Shown here: in pieces, positions 52,701-59,100 of the stretch
How the letters are laid out: every line of letters begins with the position of its first letter
Numbering within the stretch: the stretch's first letter is position 1
Notes under the pieces: model-generated
Told to the model about the DNA's origin: nothing
What the model saw: only the letters and a program-made list of their open reading frames with translations
The model's database searches: none
DNA from: Marinimicrobium agarilyticum DSM 16975
Lineage (GTDB): Bacteria > Pseudomonadota > Gammaproteobacteria > Pseudomonadales > Cellvibrionaceae
Reading direction: 5' to 3'
Assembly: GCF_000423345.1 (NCBI RefSeq)
Contig: NZ_AUHU01000008.1
Location: 97,371 to 161,370, forward strand
Length of the DNA: 64,000 nt
Program-made: the position numbers and the translations under genes

Positions 52701-53123
52701 AATAACCGACCCGCCCAGGTCGGCTTCTTCAAGGTCGATTGGTCGACCTGGTCCCGGGAGTCTCCAAAGAGTGCAGGCTCCAGCCGTTTCAGAGAATTGG
52801 TGGAAAAGGCGCGCGCGCATCAAGACATGCCCCCAGCATTAGCCGAGTTGCTGGGGCAGTTGAAAGAGCAGGAAGATCACTGCGAGCACTTGACGAAACT
52901 GCTGAGCCAGGAGCTGGCCCATACACTCAAAATTCCCCTGGACGACATTCGCGGGGATCGCAATATGAGTGAAATGGGTATTGACTCCCTAATGAGCGTC
53001 GAGCTGTCGCGAGGTTTGCGTACCAAGTATGGGCTGGAAATTACCTCCATGGAGCTTCAAAGCGGCTCGTCGCTAAATCAGCTCTCGCAGACAATGGCCA
53101 GTCGGCTCCCCGATATTGCTTGA
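46740..53123 (+). CDS. Single-module reducing type I polyketide synthase (KS-AT-DH-psiER-KR-ACP)
   Basis: This 2127-residue enzyme is probably iterative. KS (about 1-435) has C181 in DTACSSSL, H317 in EAHGTGT and H357 in NIGHTE. AT (about 545-850) has S638 in GHSVGE and YHSHQM. DH (about 900-1190) has H936 in DHRISGNVVFP and D1103 in LLDGAFQ. A structural KR half (about 1215-1400) follows. The ER-like region (about 1435-1750) lacks a recognisable glycine-rich NADPH motif (DAWSTTGLALITLA at that place) and is probably inactive. KR (about 1765-1970) has TGGTSGLG, Y1921 and an LDD motif of the B type. ACP has S2083 in GIDSLMS. There is no thioesterase or methyltransferase. The domain order recalls fungal highly reducing synthases. 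The downstream oxoamine synthase is the likely release enzyme. AGGGGG lies before the ATG. Confidence 0.95.
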   Translation: MDLKEKDALAVVGIGCRYPGGALSPETFWQMIRSGTDAITEVPEDRWDYRKFFDGKGSRPGKTKVKQGGYLSQNLREFDSMFFGMSPREAAYTDPQQRLLLETTWEAFEDAGMTEEQFRGSNTGVFVGAFNLDHLIFQLSRDNLELVSSFSAANFTMTMLSNRLSFAFDLKGPSVTMDTACSSSLVATHYACQSIWNGDSEMAIAAGVNVIHRPEYMVAMSKGGFLSEHGRCKSFDSDGAGYVRGEGAGVIVLKTLKQAIEDKDDIYALIRHTGVNQDGHTNNGISFPNGDAQRELIQKVYRDSNTDPTSVSYVEAHGTGTKAGDPIEISSIASVVAQNRDRSTPCYVGSVKSNIGHTESAAGVASIIKASLSVRKGEILPNLHFNNPNPEIDFADGRIVVPTRVIPWNEPKYQPRRASVNSFGYGGTNSHAILEQYFPPQEQQQQSIVVKDDARYLIPLSGKNAKAIQENCKNLHKFLLEQDSDKISLNDICHSLAYRRSGLEERIGIYARNQADLVEKLNAVADGEYPDGVVEGRIDTANRNGLVFVFTGMGPQWWAMGQALYESEPVFRASVDDIDHHFRTIAGWSIREEMLADEECSRITQTSIAQPANFVIQAALVELYRSWGIEPSVVVGHSVGEVASAYVCGALSLEDALKVSFHRSRLQQTMAGQGAMLAVGLGGEDLVDLIELYSGVSIAAINSASSVTLSGDAEQLREIAQLLEEQSIFNRMLQVEVPYHSHQMDPIKDELLEVLDTITPRKAKCPVFSTAKGRMIVGEDFSAEYWWDNVRQPVYFEKAIKSMVEEGYTHFLEVGPHPVTRTFLGDCLADEGVMGRVITSLHRKKPENQTFYESLAALFCAGYSLRWPKAVREGRFVRLPTYAWQREEYWNESPLSRRFRLGSGNGHPFMYERVMSPEPAWQVQLNENFFPYIDDHRISGNVVFPGAGYIEAGLAVQRYANAREGAVSLEGLKFERMLMLDDTRNQQLRVVQDREKGAFSIYSSDVNEDNWTRHATGYLTPSTLRRASETLELERLKQVCNQAVNVKRLYTGFAERGLGYGPQFKTIRELSVGEGCVLSALRLPEEIVDRAREHYIIYPALLDGAFQSLIALTDSETGAPMVPVDLAQFTVHGDIANSLYCYGELVGCSDTTIRCDLWLTDETGVVLIEMKGLVCAELGLDIGEDASDSLEDSFYRYQWIPRDLQEESLGAASGEDGWVVLHEQSESDLACALANSLEKKGEACTLVSFDDQFDGPDHLEPGNRHLDALRSTLAKLLQKGVNRILYVADGQKTVGKGEDLGLPGRSVNLTLPLIALGQALSHADEDQGERKPEAVRLCLLTRGAAAVNEGDQLDPSLTGIASLPHLLGNEFTEIQPQHIDIACDSPDIGKDIKAVVDELCADLVDEDVSIRQGHRYVRRLEAMPMESGDIEASRLVHPQEWDALIRVVFPVGDNPRLVLEAPSDKLGKDDVLVQVERMGLHADTVNEQPSLDWSTFIGRVVQTGENVTGKENGQTVVGIHPNPQVLANRVLVKANRCVPLHSVNGLEDALDFAAYVQAAHWLALAGCRKGHSLLIQDAWSTTGLALITLAQRLELGELYVAADDHAQREKLATLGVRRVFDNSDLSYIDELLSETQGRGVDRIINRRADERFTYSFKGLKSGGLLLHAVTDQEDPLVFPDASRRNANVGFLLSQFEDALEANPTLLDELGASLELKQASPLPSLPRQEFNMNNLMGVARTLSEPGAYPECVVSMDSPVRITEIETLGGVQRDSTYLITGGTSGLGLALAKWLAHKGVRGLALSSRRGSSRPEAREFAEQQRALGVQVALFDVDMTDSESVAGMIADIGTTMPPLKGIIHGAMVLDDDLTVRMTPSRMSKVMAPKVTGAVNLHRATQSLPLDHFISISSISSIIGNVGQTNYIAANAFLDGFAHYRRALGLVATTVNLGVLQETGVVARDENLANVLDAKGIQGFSTRDVIRGFGHILNNRPAQVGFFKVDWSTWSRESPKSAGSSRFRELVEKARAHQDMPPALAELLGQLKEQEDHCEHLTKLLSQELAHTLKIPLDDIRGDRNMSEMGIDSLMSVELSRGLRTKYGLEITSMELQSGSSLNQLSQTMASRLPDIA

Positions 53124-53197
53124 CGCTCTCGACAGGAAGGGGAGTGCGGTTGACTGCGCTCTCCAAGGAAATGATAGCAAACAAAAAGGTGGATGTT

Positions 53198-54523
53198 ATG
53201 AGTGCAAACCCTTCGAATACAGCCCAGCTGGAAGACCGACGACAATTGGCCGCCAGCGTCTTGGCCCGAAAAAATCGTCAGTCGCCTCGTCCTGAGTCAG
53301 CCATTTATTCCGCTGGATCAAAAACGTTCGATGTAAGAAATTTTTCGACCTACCCAGAAGTAAAGGCGTTTAACCAGCAGGTCGCTCTGATTGCGGAGTG
53401 TGGGGTCGCGAACCCTTATTTTCGAATCAACGAAACGATCACCGGTCATCGAACCCAAATAGAGGGAAACGACCTCATCAGCTATTCGGGTTACAACTAC
53501 CTGGGCTATTCCGGTGAGCCGAGCGTCCGGGAAAAGGCTAAAGAAGCCATTGACCTCTTTGGCACCTCGCCGTCAGCCAGTCGCTTGGTAACCGGTGAAA
53601 AACCGGTTCATCAGCAGTTGGAAAAAGCGCTTGCCAGTTTTATTGGGGTGGAGTCGTCATTGGTTTTCGCGAATGGACACGCGACCAACGTCACCGTCAT
53701 AGGCCATTTCCTGAACAGTGATGATCTTGTGATCTATGACGAACTCAGCCACAACAGTGTGATTGAAGGCTGCATATTGTCGGGCGCCCGTCGTATACCT
53801 TTCTCCCACAATGATGTTCGTCGGTGTGAACAGTTGATAGCGGAGAACGTTGACCGCTATCAGAAGGTGCTCATTGTCGTGGAAGGTGCTTACAGTATGG
53901 ACGGGGATGTGTCGCCCCTAAAACAATTGGCGGCGCTGCGCCGAAAGTACCCGGTGCTGCTGTATGTTGATGAGGCCCACTCGTTGGGAACCATTGGACG
54001 GACTGGTCGTGGTATCAGCGAGTACGCCGGCGTTAAACCCGAGGAAGTGGACTTCTGGATGGGTACCCTTAGTAAGTCGCTCGCGAGTAACGGTGGTTAT
54101 ATCGCCGGAAAGCGGGAGCTGATTGACTACCTTAAATACACCACTCCTGGTTTTGTTTATTCGGCGGGAATAACGCCGGCGAACGCGGCCGCTGCACTGG
54201 AAAGCCTCCGGTTGCTTGAGAGCTCCTCTGAGCGTGTTGCTCGGCTCAACGCCAATGCGGACTACTTTCGGGAAAAAGCGCTTCAGGCCGGCCTGGATAT
54301 TGGCCCCAGCAGGGACACGCCCATCGTTCCTGTCATTATCGGGGATTCGAAGGGCGCCATAAAATTGTCAGACGCCTTGTACAAGGCTGGAGTCAATGTA
54401 CATCCCATGTTTCACCCGGTGGTTCCTCCCGAGCAAGCCAGGCTGAGATTCTTTTTAAGCAGCGAACATACTCGTGAGGAGATCGACTACACCATCGAAC
54501 TGATCAAGCGCTATATCGCCTGA
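53198..54523 (+). CDS. Alpha-oxoamine synthase (PLP-dependent, catalytically intact)
   Basis: This 441-residue fold-type I PLP enzyme condenses an acyl thioester with an amino acid, losing CO2, to give an alpha-amino ketone, as serine palmitoyltransferase and AONS (BioF) do. Key residues are intact: K293 in GTLSKSLASNGGYIAG, the DEAHSLG motif, the stacking His in DELSHNS, and SPSASRLVTGE. The ATG at 53198 (AAGGTGG upstream) is preferred, but the frame extends back to a TTG at 53120 that overlaps the synthase stop codon. A 60-residue N-terminal extension before the core, and its place right behind a synthase without a thioesterase, suggest it off-loads the ACP-bound chain. The fungal fumonisin pathway uses the same logic. 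The amino acid used is not evident. Confidence 0.93.
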   Translation: MSANPSNTAQLEDRRQLAASVLARKNRQSPRPESAIYSAGSKTFDVRNFSTYPEVKAFNQQVALIAECGVANPYFRINETITGHRTQIEGNDLISYSGYNYLGYSGEPSVREKAKEAIDLFGTSPSASRLVTGEKPVHQQLEKALASFIGVESSLVFANGHATNVTVIGHFLNSDDLVIYDELSHNSVIEGCILSGARRIPFSHNDVRRCEQLIAENVDRYQKVLIVVEGAYSMDGDVSPLKQLAALRRKYPVLLYVDEAHSLGTIGRTGRGISEYAGVKPEEVDFWMGTLSKSLASNGGYIAGKRELIDYLKYTTPGFVYSAGITPANAAAALESLRLLESSSERVARLNANADYFREKALQAGLDIGPSRDTPIVPVIIGDSKGAIKLSDALYKAGVNVHPMFHPVVPPEQARLRFFLSSEHTREEIDYTIELIKRYIA

Positions 54524-54586
54524 TAGTTGTTGGTACTGCTCGCAAAAGAAACTTCTAATAAATACACGAAACCCTTGGGACACATT

Positions 54587-54997
54587 ATGGAATTCACCAA
54601 TCAACAAACAGAAGTTATCGCCGCATTGGCAGATGGAATTCTTCCGTCGACGGATAATTCGCCAGCCGCATCGGAACTTCCGGTACCGGAAATGTTTATC
54701 CAAATTGCCAAAACCTGGAACCCCTCGGTTCTTGCCGCGACGGCGAATGCGTTGGACATCATCCACGATATCGCCATGACGGTATTCGGTGTTCCAGCCT
54801 CGGCGATAAGCCGGGACAATCGTATTATGTTAGTAAAGATTGTGTCGGATAACGATGATCTAAAGCCGTTCTGGGAGCCGTTCCGGCTCCTGGTCGCCAT
54901 GAACTACTACGCTTTGCCTCCTGCGTACAGCGCGATAGGGATGCCTGGACCTACTATTGACGAGGGTGGGTTAACGCCCGAGGGACATCTAGCATAG
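54587..54997 (+). CDS. Gluconate 2-dehydrogenase subunit 3-like protein without signal peptide
   Basis: This 136-residue protein starts at the ATG at 54587, because the upstream extension to 54527 does not look coding. The N-terminal FTNQQTEVIAALADGILPS resembles the opening of mature gluconate 2-dehydrogenase subunit 3, where LADxIIP-type motifs are usual, and the rest is helical. Subunit 3 normally partners a GMC-type flavoprotein, and the next gene 10 bases downstream encodes one, which supports the call. Canonical subunit 3 carries a Tat signal; this one has none. A separate Tat-signal peptide is encoded 3 kb downstream. The function is probably an accessory subunit of the GMC enzyme. The family assignment is by short motifs and context. 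Confidence 0.6.
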   Translation: MEFTNQQTEVIAALADGILPSTDNSPAASELPVPEMFIQIAKTWNPSVLAATANALDIIHDIAMTVFGVPASAISRDNRIMLVKIVSDNDDLKPFWEPFRLLVAMNYYALPPAYSAIGMPGPTIDEGGLTPEGHLA

Positions 54998-55007
54998 GAG
55001 CTAACTC

Positions 55008-56603
55008 ATGCCACAGTTTCAAGAATATGACGCGATAATCGTGGGGGCGGGTGCCACGGGGGCCGTTTTTGCGCACGAACTGACGAAAGCGGGAATGGAC
55101 GTTCTGTGTATTGAAAAAGGACAACATTTCACCAATCACAAGGAGGATTTTTACGAGAATGAACTGGAAACCTTTCGCCTGACCTGGGACTACAGTGATT
55201 ACGAAATTACTGGTGATGCTTTCGACGCGGGGCCCAACTTGGGGGCGCATGTCGGGGGTGGTACTCTGGCGTGGACGGCTACGGCACTTCGTATGTTCGA
55301 GCGGGACTTTCGTTTCCGCTCTACCTGGGGCCAGCCCGCCGGTACCAATACCGCGGATTGGCCCGTCTCAAAACGCATGCTACAGCGTTACTACAACAAG
55401 GCAGAGGCCCAAATGGGCGTGGCGGGGGAGCTTACCTCGTGGGATGAGCCGGGAACCCGACCACCGGTGAATCCGCCAATGCCGTTTTATCCAAGCTCCA
55501 AGGCGTTACAACGCGGTTTTGACAGGCTGGGTCTGAGGTCTGCACCTGGACGCGTTGCCACGAACTCCCGTCCCTACGACGGTCGTTCCGAGTGTTTGAA
55601 TTGCGGCTTTTGTCGAGCCGGTTGCCGTGTCGATGCCAAGTATCAGGCAGACGAAGTGCTGATCAAACCGGCGCTTGAAACCGGGCGTCTGCATCTGGAA
55701 ACTGAATCGGTCGTCACGCATGTTGAGACCGCTCGTTGGGGCGGTTGGGCTAAGGGCGTTCACTACGTAAACCTTAACTCTGGCGTTGAGACTTACGCGA
55801 AAGGCCGTTATGTCATCCTGTGTAATAATCCGTTTGAAATACCCAGGCTGTTGTTGTCGTCCACCAGTCGGTTTCACCCCTACGGCATTGGCAATTACTT
55901 CGATCAAGTAGGTCGCAATTTCTATTCCCATGCCACCTGCCTTGGTATGGGTGTTACCGGAGAAACATTGAACTCCTACGTTGGTCACAGCATGTGCAAT
56001 ATCATGTCGTTGGATACCAGCTATAACCGGGAGCGAAATGACTATGTGGGCGGCTTTTCGTTGCTTTCTCTTCATGGTGCCGGTGCCGGTTCATTGGCTG
56101 CGTTTCCTTTGAAACACCTGAACGGTGACGATTTGCGACAGAGTATGGCCCGCTACAACAACAGCATGGTACTGATTGCCTTCATCGAAGGAATGCCGGT
56201 GTATTCCAATCGCATTACGGTTAATCGAAATAAAACCGATGACTTGGGAATGCCCCTGCCACACATTCATTATGAGTGGCATCAGAATGACCTCAACGCC
56301 TTTGAGCATGCGAAAGAAAAAATTCGGGATGTGATGGAGGCAGGTGGCTCGGAGGACGTATTCACTTCGGGTATTTTTGAAAGCCACCCGATGGGTACCA
56401 TGCGTATGGGTCATAACCCTCTAACCTCCGCGACCGACAGGTATGGTCGGGTACACGGCGTACCAAATCTTTTCGTGGCGGGTGGCTGTCTTTTCCCCAC
56501 CGGCAGTTCGGTTAACCCAACACTGACAATGCATGCTCTGGCGTTGAGGTCCGCCGAAAAAATTGCGTGGCAATGGCGTTTCAGGGAGCGTTTTGTGCAA
56601 TGA
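55008..56603 (+). CDS. GMC-family oxidoreductase (FAD)
   Basis: This 531-residue flavoprotein opens with the FAD-binding IIVGAGATGAVFAHEL and has GAHVGGGTLAWT and the C-terminal catalytic block SHPMGTMRMG with FPTGSSVNPTLTMHALALR. A Cys-rich segment CLNCGFCRAGC (about residues 198-208) resembles that of gluconate/sorbitol dehydrogenase-type GMC enzymes. GMC enzymes oxidise alcohols, so it may oxidise a hydroxyl of the polyketide product. No signal peptide is seen. Its stop overlaps the next start (ATGA), indicating translational coupling with the flavoprotein behind it. The substrate is unknown. Confidence 0.88.
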   Translation: MPQFQEYDAIIVGAGATGAVFAHELTKAGMDVLCIEKGQHFTNHKEDFYENELETFRLTWDYSDYEITGDAFDAGPNLGAHVGGGTLAWTATALRMFERDFRFRSTWGQPAGTNTADWPVSKRMLQRYYNKAEAQMGVAGELTSWDEPGTRPPVNPPMPFYPSSKALQRGFDRLGLRSAPGRVATNSRPYDGRSECLNCGFCRAGCRVDAKYQADEVLIKPALETGRLHLETESVVTHVETARWGGWAKGVHYVNLNSGVETYAKGRYVILCNNPFEIPRLLLSSTSRFHPYGIGNYFDQVGRNFYSHATCLGMGVTGETLNSYVGHSMCNIMSLDTSYNRERNDYVGGFSLLSLHGAGAGSLAAFPLKHLNGDDLRQSMARYNNSMVLIAFIEGMPVYSNRITVNRNKTDDLGMPLPHIHYEWHQNDLNAFEHAKEKIRDVMEAGGSEDVFTSGIFESHPMGTMRMGHNPLTSATDRYGRVHGVPNLFVAGGCLFPTGSSVNPTLTMHALALRSAEKIAWQWRFRERFVQ

Positions 56604-57901
56604 CCATCAATAGCGCCAAACGGGTTGTCATCGTCGGGGCAGGGTTGTCCGGGCTGGTGGCAGCCTTGACACTGCAAACGTCAGGGTACCATGTGACGCT
56701 GCTCGAACGGCGACAGCAGGTCGGTGGCCTTTGTGGGACCTTCTTCCGGGAGGGGTACGAGTTTGTCATTGCTTGCAATGACTTCGGTATTGGGCTGAAC
56801 AGGCTGCTGGTTGAACTGGGCGTGCCGTTCGATTTCGAGCATAAGAAATCATCGGTGTTTTATCAGGGCGAGTGGTTCAATGCGGCGCCGGACTGGAAGA
56901 TGCTCAAACAGCTTCGTCGAGAGTGGATATCAATTTCGTCACTCCTGTGGGGCGTGTTGAAACAGCAGCTACCAAACCGTAAGCCGATATCGATCGAAAC
57001 GTTCGTGGACCGTTATGCCCGCCCCGGGAAAGTGAATGACTTGGCGAAAATCGTTGCGTACTTTATGGGGGTTGGCCCTTACGATTTGAAGACTTCATTT
57101 TTTGGGCTCGAAAGCCAGTATGATTACGGCTATACCAAAATGAGCTGCCCTCGAGGGGGCCCTCAGGCTCTATCAAACGCGATAGTGTCGCGGTTTCAAG
57201 AACAGGGCGGTACGCTTTGTTTGGGCACGAGTTATGTGGGCCACACTAGCGAGGGCGAGCACCACATGGTCTCGGTGTTGAAGGACGGCAGTGGTTGGGA
57301 GTTGGAGACGGACTATATTATCAATAGCTCCGAGCAGACGGCGCTCTATCCGAAGAATACCAAGCGAGGTCTTCCTCTTTCCATGTTGTGTATGGCTGTG
57401 GATGCCAAACTCCCCTACCCGGAGAATACCCACACTCTGACGTATTATGAGCCGGAAATTTCTCGCTGGTTTCGAAATCTTGACCAGGGTGAAGCGCCCG
57501 AGCATTTCGGGTTCCATGTCTTCAAGAACGAGTTGGCAGGAAACCCGAAAGGGACCTATACGCTGAATGCCTACTTTTACCTTCCCAGAGGTGTGAATAG
57601 CCTTGACGATAACTCTCGTGACTATTATCGAGGTTATTTGTTGGACAAGCTGGAAGAAATGCTCCCCGGCCTCAAGCAGTACTTGCGTTATACGGAACTT
57701 CTGACACCCGATGACTTTGCAGGCCTCCACGGGTTATCCAGCCGTGTTATGCCGTTTATTACCGCCGGACCTAAGCCGTCCATCACCACGAATGACCCGA
57801 CACTTTTCCGTGCGGGGCACACGGTGTATCCCCCCGGGGAGCACGCTGGTGCTGCCGCCTTGTCGGGCCAATTGGTAGCCAAAGCGATAATGACTTCCTG
57901 A
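56600..57901 (+). CDS. Phytoene-desaturase/retinol-saturase-like FAD oxidoreductase
   Basis: This 433-residue protein has the dinucleotide-binding VVIVGAGLSGLVAALTLQ, then ERRQQVGGLCGTF, a C-terminal LFRAGHTVYPPGEHAGAAALSGQ FAD segment (read in two parts), and a hydrophobic middle. It belongs to the CrtI/RetSat/amine-oxidase-like group, whose members desaturate, saturate or isomerise lipophilic polyenes. In this cluster it could add or remove double bonds in the polyketide chain, perhaps compensating for the degenerate ER domain. That is an inference. The ATG at 56600 overlaps the GMC stop by 4 bases; a longer start at 56567 is less likely. Confidence 0.82.
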   Translation: MTINSAKRVVIVGAGLSGLVAALTLQTSGYHVTLLERRQQVGGLCGTFFREGYEFVIACNDFGIGLNRLLVELGVPFDFEHKKSSVFYQGEWFNAAPDWKMLKQLRREWISISSLLWGVLKQQLPNRKPISIETFVDRYARPGKVNDLAKIVAYFMGVGPYDLKTSFFGLESQYDYGYTKMSCPRGGPQALSNAIVSRFQEQGGTLCLGTSYVGHTSEGEHHMVSVLKDGSGWELETDYIINSSEQTALYPKNTKRGLPLSMLCMAVDAKLPYPENTHTLTYYEPEISRWFRNLDQGEAPEHFGFHVFKNELAGNPKGTYTLNAYFYLPRGVNSLDDNSRDYYRGYLLDKLEEMLPGLKQYLRYTELLTPDDFAGLHGLSSRVMPFITAGPKPSITTNDPTLFRAGHTVYPPGEHAGAAALSGQLVAKAIMTS

Positions 57902-57926
57902 CCCAATCACAAAATAGCGAGAATTG

Positions 57927-58109
57927 ATGATGAAAAACTCAGTATCCAGACGCCGCTTTCTGGGAGGTGCTTTAGGCATCTCCGCGTTGACGCTTGTACC
58001 GCCGAGCGTGTCGGCACAAACCCGTAAGGAACACGGTGTCAGCCCTTATATCCGGTGCGGCCGGATGACGTCTGTGGATTTACGCAAATACTATCGCCAG
58101 CGCGTATAG
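57927..58109 (+). CDS. Tiny twin-arginine-signal protein
   Basis: This protein of about 60 residues starts with MMKNSVSRRRFLGGALGISA, a textbook Tat signal (S-R-R-x-F-L) with a hydrophobic stretch and an AQT cleavage region. Only about 30 mature residues follow (SPYIRCGRMTSVDLRKYYRQRV), including one Cys. It begins 26 bases after the flavoprotein and ends 3 bases before the PPTase start, so it is within the operon. It may carry folded partners (the GMC and subunit-3-like proteins) through the Tat pathway, or be the remnant of a Tat-exported subunit. No family is recognised. Confidence 0.65.
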   Translation: MMKNSVSRRRFLGGALGISALTLVPPSVSAQTRKEHGVSPYIRCGRMTSVDLRKYYRQRV

Positions 58110-58112
58110 GTC

Positions 58113-58808
58113 GTGTTTCTTCAAGAGCACTTCCGGCGCTGCCCTAGCTTATGGGGGGTGGAGCCGGTTATTTTTCAGTGTCGCTATGAATTGGCTGACT
58201 TTCGGGACGATGATTTTGCCACTCTGCATGTCCATAGGCCGCAGCGGCTAACCCAGGCGTGCCGCAAGCGTCGTGCGGAGTATCTGGCGGGTCGGTATGC
58301 TGCGAAACGTGTGCTTGAACATCTTGGTTACCCGTGGATGCAGGTGGGCTCGGATGAGGATCGGGTGCCAGTCTGGCCGCGTCGTCTCAAAGGTTCTATC
58401 AGTCACACCAACCACGAGGCGGTTTGCGCCGCGTTTGAAGGTGGTTCCGCTGGCGCCAGCGTAGGGGTAGATGTAGAGCGATACCTCTGTTCATCCAAGT
58501 TGGACTCGGTAAGAGAGCTGGTCGTAACGCGGAGTGAGCGTGGCTTGATTGCCAATAATGCCATTGATGAATCCTGGGCCCTCACACTTTTTTTTTCCGC
58601 TAAGGAAAGCTTGTTCAAAGCTCTCTACCCACAGACCAGAGCGGCATTTGACTTTCGAGAGGCAGAAATTACTGTTCTGAATCAATCGACCAAGACCTTC
58701 ACCATTCGGCTGCGTACGTCGGTGCATGTGCGATTCCCTAAGGGCTGGACAGCGTTAGGCCGGTACTTCGATGACGCTGGCCACCTGACCACACTTGTAG
58801 TTCTTTAA
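58113..58808 (+). CDS. 4'-Phosphopantetheinyl transferase (EntD-like)
   Basis: This 231-residue enzyme transfers the phosphopantetheine arm of CoA to carrier-protein serines. The diagnostic motifs are KGSISHT (substrate-side), VGVDVE (Mg2+ ligands) and FSAKESLFKALYP. The start is GTG at 58113, 3 bases after the Tat protein. As the last gene of the cluster it is the expected activator of the ACP at S2083 of the synthase. Confidence 0.93.
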   Translation: MFLQEHFRRCPSLWGVEPVIFQCRYELADFRDDDFATLHVHRPQRLTQACRKRRAEYLAGRYAAKRVLEHLGYPWMQVGSDEDRVPVWPRRLKGSISHTNHEAVCAAFEGGSAGASVGVDVERYLCSSKLDSVRELVVTRSERGLIANNAIDESWALTLFFSAKESLFKALYPQTRAAFDFREAEITVLNQSTKTFTIRLRTSVHVRFPKGWTALGRYFDDAGHLTTLVVL

Positions 58809-59100
58809 GGCCCCCCCTGTTGCTGTGCTATGCCGCGTTGGACTGGCAGTTCAGTATTTCCCTTGCGCAGCCACCTAGCCTATTGGTAATCGGCGCCTTC
58901 CTGTCTCGCCAACTTCGGTTTGGAACACGAGCGGTTTTCGTGTACTTTTGGACTTAGCCGCTGGGTCAAAAACGCGGCTGGTGGGCCACTGGGGTTAGCG
59001 CAGGAGTGACCTCACTGCAAACACGGATAAAAATATTGAACCTGAACCGGACCTGTTGCGACTCACGAGTCTCAATAGGTTCTTGCAGAGTGAGCATTGG
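58809..59100. other. Gap between biosynthetic cluster and outer-membrane-protein operon
   Basis: No gene or clear hairpin terminator is visible here. The frame of the next gene opens at a TTG at 59056, but a better start lies at 59101, so this roughly 290-base stretch probably holds the promoter of the next operon. Confidence 0.5.

Noticed and set aside
46740..53123. PUFA or heterocyst-glycolipid-type synthase
   Set aside because: There is a single ACP and one standard KS-AT-DH-ER-KR-ACP order, without the tandem ACPs and separate subunits of PUFA systems; the oxoamine synthase neighbours point elsewhere.
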